Source of the DNA: Sphingomonadales bacterium
GTDB taxonomy: Bacteria > Pseudomonadota > Alphaproteobacteria > Sphingomonadales > Sphingomonadaceae
Direction of reading: 5' to 3'
Assembly (NCBI GenBank): GCA_013297725.1
Contig: JAAFIB010000010.1
Coordinates: 13,916-54,464 of the forward strand
DNA: 40,549 nt
The position numbers were made by a program, and so were the translations under genes. The stretch's first letter is position 1. Each line of letters starts with the position of its first letter. This document shows positions 34,331 through 40,549 of this stretch, in pieces. The notes beneath the pieces were generated by a model. The model ran no database searches. It was not told where the DNA came from and was given only the letters and a program-made list of their open reading frames with translations.

Positions 34331-36469
34331 ATGCATGCGCGCATTGTCATAGTGGACGATCGTGCCACCAACTTGCGGATTTACGCGCAGTTCGTGGCGA
34401 TGATGGGGCCAGAGTTCAGCTCCAAATGCTTTCAAAGCTCTGTGGAGGCGCTTGCTTGGTTAGAAACTGAGACAGCCGACCTACTAATTGTCGATTTTCG
34501 CATGCCCGAAATGAATGGCGCAGAATTCATTCGTCGCGTGCGCGAACGTGGCGCAGGTGGCGGCGCTCCTGCGATCGTGATCACAGCACGGCAAGATCGA
34601 GAATGCAGGATTACGGCGCTCGACGCAGGCGCGACAGACTTTCTACAAAGCCCCGTAACGGACACCGAATTCCGCGAACGCGCGTTATTGCTGATTAACC
34701 AGCACCGCAAAAGCCGGGAATTGGAAGAAGGGGCATTCGGTCAAAATGCATCCGATCCCAATCATCAAGGCGGCGCTCAAGCACCAAAATCGATGCTTGA
34801 ACAAATCATCGACACAACACCGATCATGATCAACGCCACAGACAGGAATGGAAAATTCCTGTTCATGAACAATTATCAGTCAGCCTTATTCAAAAAAGAC
34901 CCTGACTCGCTTGTTGGTACATCAGTTTATGATTCTTTGCCGTCGGCACTCGCCGAACGAGAGCGGCGACGTAACACTGTTATCATCGAAACCGGCAACT
35001 CAATCCCGAATTATGAAGAAGTCTATATAAGCGATGGCGTCTCACTGACATTTCATTGCAACAAAGCGCCTTTGCAGAATATGGATGGTCAAGTCATCGG
35101 CGTTTTGACGTCTGCCGTTGATATTACTGCACGCAAATTTGCCGAAGAGCATCGCGCGCATTTGGCGCTTCACGATATCCTGACAGGATTGCCAAACCGG
35201 GCTCTATTGTCTGAAAATGTCCGTACGACGATTGAAGAATGCCAAAAAAATGGCGAAACCGCCGCATTACTGTTGGTAGATCTGGACAGATTTAAAGTCA
35301 TCAACGACACGCGCGGACATCAGGCTGGCGATATCCTTTTACGGTCTGTCGCTGAACGGATCAGCACGCATCTAAACCCGTCCTCTTTTGCTTCGCGAAT
35401 TGGCGGGGACGAGTTTGCCATCATACTACGCGACATTACGGGCGTAGAAGACGCTGCAGCTCAAAGCGCTCAATTACTCGCGCAGATCAGTCAGCCTTAC
35501 CGCTTTGACGATTCCGAACAATTGATCGGTGCAAGCATCGGCATCGCGATGATCCCAGGTGATGGCGTGTCCGCTGACGAATTGCTACGTCTTGCTGATC
35601 TTTCAATGTACGAAGCGAAAGCCAATGGACGTAACAGGTTTTGCTTTTTCTCGTCAGAATTGAACCGCATTGCACAGCAGAATGCAGAGGTAGAGGCTGA
35701 CCTGCGCGATGCCTTAGAAACTGAACAATTTGTTCTGGAATATCAGCCAATTATTGATGCTGTGACGAGTGAATATTGCGGGCTTGAAGCGCTGCTGCGG
35801 TGGAATCACCCTGTTCGCGGGCGCCTTATGCCGAACGAATTCATCAAAGTTGCCAACGATACTGGCCTAATCAACCGTATCGGCCTGTGGGTCATCGACA
35901 CGGTTTGCAAACAGATTGCTCAATGTCGCAACGATGGCATTGCCCTACCCCATGTTGCGGTCAATGTCTCGCCAAGGCAATTTCAATCCTCCAGTCTGTG
36001 CGATGAAATCTTGGGCTTCACCGCTGCTCATGGCATCGGGCCAGGGCAATTAACGGTGGAAATTACCGAAGAACTGCTGATCGATCAAAGTGCAGAATTA
36101 CTTGCACAGCTCGAAAGGCTTCGGTCAAATGGCATCGATATCTCGATAGACGATTTCGGTACTGGCTATTCTTCGCTCCAATATCTCCGCGATCTACCCG
36201 CCAAACGACTGAAAATCGATCAGACATTTATCTCAAGAATTGAACAGTCCACTGCGGATCGTGCAATCATCTCAACAATTGCACATCTGGCACACGCGCT
36301 GGGAATGCGCGTTGTTGCAGAGGGCGTAGAGACCGAGGGACAACGCGCCCTGTTGCACGCTGCGGGCTGTGATGAATTGCAAGGCTATCTGTTTGGCAGA
36401 TCCCTACGCATCGACCAAATATACACACTGTTTGGCGATGGTCCCATCAGTTTTCAAAGGGCAGGATGA
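34331..36469 (+). CDS. REC-PAS-GGDEF-EAL response regulator (RpfG-position regulator)
   Basis: A 712-residue cytoplasmic cyclic-di-GMP enzyme. REC domain 4-120 with phospho-acceptor D55 in LLIVDFRMPEMNG; PAS about 155-270; GGDEF about 275-440 with intact RIGGDEF (GGDEF at 358-362); EAL about 455-700 with EAL at 486-488. The catalytic set NVSPRQF, EITEELL, DDFGTGYSSL, LKIDQTF, AEGVETEG and LQGYLFG is all present, so both synthase and phosphodiesterase sites look intact. No RxxD inhibitory site precedes GGDEF. I start at ATG 34331, next to the REC domain; the frame is open to a TTG at 34241. The stop overlaps the kinase start as ATGATG. The kinase is the obvious phosphodonor. Confidence 0.92.
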   Translation: MHARIVIVDDRATNLRIYAQFVAMMGPEFSSKCFQSSVEALAWLETETADLLIVDFRMPEMNGAEFIRRVRERGAGGGAPAIVITARQDRECRITALDAGATDFLQSPVTDTEFRERALLLINQHRKSRELEEGAFGQNASDPNHQGGAQAPKSMLEQIIDTTPIMINATDRNGKFLFMNNYQSALFKKDPDSLVGTSVYDSLPSALAERERRRNTVIIETGNSIPNYEEVYISDGVSLTFHCNKAPLQNMDGQVIGVLTSAVDITARKFAEEHRAHLALHDILTGLPNRALLSENVRTTIEECQKNGETAALLLVDLDRFKVINDTRGHQAGDILLRSVAERISTHLNPSSFASRIGGDEFAIILRDITGVEDAAAQSAQLLAQISQPYRFDDSEQLIGASIGIAMIPGDGVSADELLRLADLSMYEAKANGRNRFCFFSSELNRIAQQNAEVEADLRDALETEQFVLEYQPIIDAVTSEYCGLEALLRWNHPVRGRLMPNEFIKVANDTGLINRIGLWVIDTVCKQIAQCRNDGIALPHVAVNVSPRQFQSSSLCDEILGFTAAHGIGPGQLTVEITEELLIDQSAELLAQLERLRSNGIDISIDDFGTGYSSLQYLRDLPAKRLKIDQTFISRIEQSTADRAIISTIAHLAHALGMRVVAEGVETEGQRALLHAAGCDELQGYLFGRSLRIDQIYTLFGDGPISFQRAG

Positions 36470-38997
36470 TGAAGATCAACGCCTTTAGAAAAACTGACTC
36501 GACTGCAGAAGCAGCGGCACCTGTCCATGAACTTGAGATGGCCAAGAACCGTATCTTTCTAGGTCTTGCCGCGTGGACAGGCAGTTATATGCTCAGCGCA
36601 GATAAGTTCATTTTTTCGGCCTTTGCCCTTTTTCTTAGCGTTCATTTCGCCTTGTATTTGGCTGTACGTGCCAAAAGCATTCCGCGAGAAACCTATTTTC
36701 TCATCGGGATTATTGTCGATAACGTTATGGCATCGACGATCTTGCTGTATTCGCCTGAGGCGACATCTTTCGTTTATCCGCTATTTTTATGGGCCGCGTT
36801 GGGCACAGGCTTTCGTCTAGGACTGAAATGGCTAGCCATTGCCTCGATCTTCTCAACTGTAGCATTCGGTGTGCCTGTATTGATGACCGAATACTGGCAA
36901 CAAAATGCTGCATTGGGATATAGCCTGACATTGGCCTTGCTTGTTATTCCGGCATATTGTTCAAAGCTGATCAGAAAATTGTCCCAAGCTAAGGATCAAG
37001 CTGAAACTGCAAACAGAGCCAAAAGCTACTTTCTTGCAAGCGTTAGCCATGAACTGCGAACACCGCTGAATGCAATCATTGGTTACGGCAACCATCTGAA
37101 ACAGATTGAAATGCCAAAGAACCAGCACGACATGATTGATGCAAGTGTAAAGGCAGGCGAGCATCTTTTGCATTTGATTGACCAGTTGATCCAGATTGCC
37201 CGTGATGACAGCGGCCCTGTGAACATTCCGCAAAAGCCGATGAAGGCAACTGAAATACTAGCTGAAATTCGCGACATCATGCAGGTCAGAGCGGTAGAAA
37301 AATCGCTTGCGATCCACCTGCACGCAGAACCTTTCAGTGATACGATTGTCAATGCACCAATAGACGTTGTTCGCAATACGCTTCTCAATCTAGTTGGCAA
37401 TGCTATCAAATTCACCGAGTCTGGTGGTGTTACAATATCAAGTAAGCTGAGGGATGCAGGCAACCAAACAACTTTATGCCTGACCATTTCAGACACAGGC
37501 ATAGGCATTGCCGAAAATGCACTGAAGCGGATTTTTGAGCCGTTTCAACAGGCCGATGAAACAGTTTTGAATCGCTTCGGTGGAACCGGGTTGGGGCTTG
37601 CCATTTGTCGTCAGTCGCTTAGCCAAATTGGCGGCACCATTAGTGTTGAGAGCGAATTGGGGCGTGGCACACAATTTTTTGTAACGATCCCGGTTGAGAG
37701 GATTGAGCAAAGCCCTACAAAAACGGCAGTCGACGTCTCTTTAGAACCTACAGTCAAATTGTTGGCTCTTGGTCAATTTGATGGCAGCCTTTTGGCCAAG
37801 GCGCAGGCCGCGGGTAATTACCACGTTCGCAGCATCGCTTGTGTAACATATGAAGAGTTATCGGCAGCGCTGGAACAAATAACGCTAACTGATTTTAGCA
37901 TCGCCATAATTGATAAACATTTGGCAGATCAGATTACAACGGACGATACGTTGTGGCAGAAATTCTCGACAGCCGAAGTTGCGCCAGTACTTGTCGCCAA
38001 TACCGACGAAATTGATTTGGAAGATGTAGAGCTACGCGCTGCATTCGCAACAGTGCTTCCAGCGACGCCGCAATTTGACGAAGTGCGCAGCGCCATTCGG
38101 ATCGGTTGCTCCTTTGCTGGCAGCAATAAAATTACCGCTTTAGTGCAGAATGAAAAACCAAAGGTTTCGACGCCGCGTAAAGTGCTTGTGGCCGATGATA
38201 ATCGAACGAACCGTAATATTCTGGCGGCAATACTCGAAGCTGCAGGGCATGAGGCGATACTTGTATGCGACGGCGACGAAACTCTAGAAGCTCTGGAGAA
38301 GGATGATTACGACATTCTTCTTCTTGATGTGAACATGCCCAAGCTTGATGGGATCACAGCTTGCAAAATGTGGCGTCAGATAGAGGGTGGTCGTCAGCAT
38401 CTTCCTATTGTTGGCGTTACCGCCGATGCGACAATCGAAACTGAAGAGCGTTGCCTTAATGCTGGTATGGATTTGCGATTGACCAAACCCGTCAATGCCA
38501 AGCTGCTGCTGGCGACGATCGATAGCTGTTGCGAGCATAAAGGCGAAACGGTCCAAATTCCGTCTCCCACAGATGATCCGCTTGGAACTGTGGTGCAGTT
38601 AATGGGATCGGCCAGTGCTACGTCACATGCGTCCATTGATCCGGCTCAAATCGATTATCTCTTAACCATCGGCGATCAAAGTTTCGTCGACGAGATGATT
38701 GATAGCTTTTTCACCGATGCGGATGAATCTTTAGAGACATTGCAGAAATCTGTGACCGAGCGAGATCTTAATCAGTTTCGTTTTGCAGCCCATGCAATGA
38801 AAAGTTGCGCCAACAACATTGGCGCTGTGATCTTGGCCGCATTGTGCGGAAAACTGGAAAAAATAACCGAAGCTGAGTTTAACGATAAAGCACCGCAGCA
38901 TGCCGCAAATGTGTTGAAAGCGTTTGAGAATGTAAAGGTGGACCTAGAACCTTTTGCATCGGGTGCTGTTACACAACCCGTTGCAAGCTCCGGTTGA
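36466..38997 (+). CDS. RpfC-like hybrid sensor histidine kinase with Hpt
   Basis: An 843-residue inner-membrane phosphorelay kinase. N-terminal five-helix sensor (about 28-168) with the RpfC-like pattern of Ser-x-x-Tyr-Pro, LW, GxGxRxG, YW and a final helix LLVIPAYCSKL. HisKA with H195 in SVSHELRTPLNAI; HATPase with NLVGNAIKFTESGG and DTGIGI and GGTGLGL; a degenerate receiver-like stretch about 430-550; a true REC with D621 (ILLLDVNMPKLDG); and a C-terminal Hpt with H776 (AAHAMKSCANNIGA). From memory, Xanthomonas RpfC has H198-D512-H657 in the same order without the degenerate receiver. Start 36466 (or 36469) is coupled to the upstream regulator. Confidence 0.9.
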   Translation: MMKINAFRKTDSTAEAAAPVHELEMAKNRIFLGLAAWTGSYMLSADKFIFSAFALFLSVHFALYLAVRAKSIPRETYFLIGIIVDNVMASTILLYSPEATSFVYPLFLWAALGTGFRLGLKWLAIASIFSTVAFGVPVLMTEYWQQNAALGYSLTLALLVIPAYCSKLIRKLSQAKDQAETANRAKSYFLASVSHELRTPLNAIIGYGNHLKQIEMPKNQHDMIDASVKAGEHLLHLIDQLIQIARDDSGPVNIPQKPMKATEILAEIRDIMQVRAVEKSLAIHLHAEPFSDTIVNAPIDVVRNTLLNLVGNAIKFTESGGVTISSKLRDAGNQTTLCLTISDTGIGIAENALKRIFEPFQQADETVLNRFGGTGLGLAICRQSLSQIGGTISVESELGRGTQFFVTIPVERIEQSPTKTAVDVSLEPTVKLLALGQFDGSLLAKAQAAGNYHVRSIACVTYEELSAALEQITLTDFSIAIIDKHLADQITTDDTLWQKFSTAEVAPVLVANTDEIDLEDVELRAAFATVLPATPQFDEVRSAIRIGCSFAGSNKITALVQNEKPKVSTPRKVLVADDNRTNRNILAAILEAAGHEAILVCDGDETLEALEKDDYDILLLDVNMPKLDGITACKMWRQIEGGRQHLPIVGVTADATIETEERCLNAGMDLRLTKPVNAKLLLATIDSCCEHKGETVQIPSPTDDPLGTVVQLMGSASATSHASIDPAQIDYLLTIGDQSFVDEMIDSFFTDADESLETLQKSVTERDLNQFRFAAHAMKSCANNIGAVILAALCGKLEKITEAEFNDKAPQHAANVLKAFENVKVDLEPFASGAVTQPVASSG

Positions 38998-39922
38998 TCC
39001 GCCGTTCTTGGGCGTTGGCTAGCCGCTCCATTTTGCGGACATCAGCCTCAGTTAACGTCATCGCCGTTTCCGCCCAGATGTTCGTTATCTTCAATAATTC
39101 ATCCAGCTCAACAGGGTCGGACGCACGCCGCGCCATATAGACTGCGCGTTCGGCGGCAAAACGCTGGCGGTGCTTGTTGCAATATTCAACGATAGCAGCC
39201 TCGCCTTCGCCATCCTCAACAAGAATATCGACGATGCCCATTTCGTACAGTTCCTCTGCTGTGTGAATTTTCCCGTCAAGAATGAATTTTTCAGCCAGCT
39301 TTCGTCCGACACGCCGGATCAGGAAGCTGTAGGCTCCCATGCCGGGGAAAAGGTTGAAAATAATTTCTGGCAAACCCAAGCGCGCACTTTTTTCGGCAAC
39401 CAAGACATCAAATGCTAGAGCGTGTTCAAAGCCGCCCCCCAAGGCATCGCCTTGAACAAGAGCGAATGTGATAATCGGTGCGCCAAATGCATTCCAGTTG
39501 GCGTGCTGCATCCGTACGCATGTCTCGGCATATTTGCGCATGGCGGGCAAATCGCGCTGGCGGATGCTTTCGGCAAAATGGCGAAGATCACCGCCGAGGT
39601 TGTAAACGCCGGGAGTTTTCGATCCACAAACAAAATAACGAAGATCATCAGGTCCGCCATTAGCGGCGAAGGCATAATTATCAGTGACCCAATCCTGCAC
39701 GTCCTGCACCTCAGCCCCAAGGCTGTAGGTGTAACTCGGACGACCTTTTTGGTTCATAAAGCACCAGAAAATCTGGTCTTGTTTGTCATGACGAACAACG
39801 ATTTCATTGTACTGACGACCAACGATAGGCACGCCAAGTTGATTGACGCTGCCGTACTGTCCACTTGGTCGGCGAGCATTGGTCGTGAATGTATCGTTTA
39901 ACACGCGGGTATGAGTAGCCAT
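38969..39922 (-). CDS. rpfF: RpfF-type DSF synthase (crotonase family)
   Basis: A 317-residue crotonase-fold enzyme that probably makes a DSF-type cis-2-unsaturated fatty acid from acyl-ACP. It has the RpfF signatures PGVYNLGGDL (104-113), GGGFEHALA with E166, LPEIIFNLFPGMGAY with E186 and ITEADVRKM-like C-terminus. The E166/E186 spacing of 20 equals E141/E161 of Xanthomonas RpfF, as I recall it. About 25 extra N-terminal residues. The start at 39922 has AGAGGA; a start at 39955 is possible. Convergent with the RpfC-like kinase, 29-bp overlap. The 249 bp upstream are very AT-rich without an obvious promoter. Confidence 0.88.
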   Translation of the reverse strand: MATHTRVLNDTFTTNARRPSGQYGSVNQLGVPIVGRQYNEIVVRHDKQDQIFWCFMNQKGRPSYTYSLGAEVQDVQDWVTDNYAFAANGGPDDLRYFVCGSKTPGVYNLGGDLRHFAESIRQRDLPAMRKYAETCVRMQHANWNAFGAPIITFALVQGDALGGGFEHALAFDVLVAEKSARLGLPEIIFNLFPGMGAYSFLIRRVGRKLAEKFILDGKIHTAEELYEMGIVDILVEDGEGEAAIVEYCNKHRQRFAAERAVYMARRASDPVELDELLKITNIWAETAMTLTEADVRKMERLANAQERRINRSLQRVV

Positions 39923-40171
39923 ATCGTCCTCTAACGAAGCAGAATTCCTGGCCACCCCAACCGGAGATTTAGTGATAGCAGAAAATGTATGATATCAACG
40001 CGGAAAATTGATCATGCATAGCCCATGTTTCAAAATAGGGCGTTTAGAGCCTGATATATTTAAATAAATTTTAACCAATTTACGTTGTAAAAAAATGTAA
40101 CAATCATACTAAATGACGAGCCGCCTCGATTAAATATAATTTAATTACACCAAAATCACACAAAATTACAA

Positions 40172-40549
40172 CTACTCAACCGCTGGGATCGTTGCAATGA
40201 TCGGTTCGTGCCGCCAGTGCCTAAGCAACTGGATCAAGTTAACAGGTGAAAGCCCTATAGTTGCTGTGTTTCTTAATGGATGAACATTAACGCTGTCTGC
40301 TGTTGCCAGACGCTCATCTATAACAACATTCACCTCACCGGCTTTATCATGAATAGCGCAAAGCGGCGTAACAGACCCGGGCGTCACACCAAGAAGGCGC
40401 ATCATATCATCTGCGTTGCCAAAGCTTACGCGTTTAGAACCAATGGCTTGTGGTAGCTTCTTCAAATCAACGCGAATTTCAGCTGGAACAGTTACCAACC
40501 AGAATTGACCGCCGGCGTCCTTTAAAAACAAGTTCTTCGTATGCGCACC
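40172..40549 (-). CDS. YbaK/ProX-type aminoacyl-tRNA deacylase (5' end cut)
   Basis: The last 125 residues of a YbaK-domain protein that hydrolyses mischarged aminoacyl-tRNA in trans. At the window edge the frame continues as HTKNLFLKDAGG, the conserved start of the editing core. VSFGNADDMMRLLGVTPGSVTPL and HPLRNTATIGLS follow, which mark the free-standing ProXp-ala-like (prolyl-tRNA editing homologue) group. The N-terminal 40 residues or so are off the right edge. Substrate is inferred from the family. Confidence 0.85.
   Translation of the reverse strand, partial: GAHTKNLFLKDAGGQFWLVTVPAEIRVDLKKLPQAIGSKRVSFGNADDMMRLLGVTPGSVTPLCAIHDKAGEVNVVIDERLATADSVNVHPLRNTATIGLSPVNLIQLLRHWRHEPIIATIPAVE

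Overview
The window looks like a chromosomal segment of a sphingomonad (Alphaproteobacteria, Sphingomonadales). Three things suggest this. First, several gene orders I associate with alphaproteobacteria are present: zapA, then 6S RNA, then 5-formyl-THF cyclo-ligase, then DUF2842, and tkt-gap-pgk with a class I aldolase, thiE, efp and an inositol-phosphatase gene. Second, two dispersed palindrome families typical of sphingomonad genomes occur; in translation they read as the familiar 'SPEPVEG' and 'MLKQVQH' peptides. Third, GC content is moderate. Genus is not assigned; no 16S or database comparison was possible.

Layout. 1-12178, minus strand: the respiratory complex I operon nuoA-B-C-D-E-F-G-H-I-J, with nuoK presumably just outside the left edge. 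It is interrupted by eight small, AT-richer genes for membrane or exported proteins plus a 47-codon ORF made from a repeat. Nearly all are wired in by 1-11 nt stop/start overlaps. 12309-19621, minus strand: suhB-like phosphatase, efp, thiE, class I fructose-bisphosphate aldolase, pgk, gap and tkt, read in the order tkt to suhB. 19809-21333, plus strand: a coiled-coil protein, zapA, 6S RNA, 5-formyl-THF cyclo-ligase and a DUF2842 protein whose 3' end runs into a minus-strand tRNA-Asp. 21674-29503, plus strand: three exported DUF11-type proteins and a 1699-residue DUF11/outer-membrane-barrel protein, the last placed behind an intrinsic terminator. 29500-33099, minus strand: branched-chain 2-oxoacid dehydrogenase E1alpha-E1beta-E2. 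Then thyA (minus). 34331-39922: a sensory locus. 40172-40549: a partial aminoacyl-tRNA deacylase.

The most exciting system is at 34331-39922. A REC-PAS-GGDEF-EAL response regulator is translationally coupled to a hybrid histidine kinase whose five-helix sensor and overall plan resemble Xanthomonas RpfC. Convergent to it, overlapping by 29 bp, lies an RpfF-type crotonase with both catalytic glutamates at the correct 20-residue spacing. This is the Xanthomonas rpfG-rpfC/rpfF layout for diffusible-signal-factor (DSF) fatty-acid signalling. The HD-GYP regulator RpfG is replaced by a regulator carrying both cyclic-di-GMP synthase and phosphodiesterase domains.

Other highlights: near-identical 36-bp duplications that give an inserted gene the NuoE C-terminus; repeat-derived coding sequence in a 47-aa ORF and inside the E2 linker; a family of paired-cysteine exported proteins inserted twice into the nuo operon; and the DUF11 surface-protein operon.
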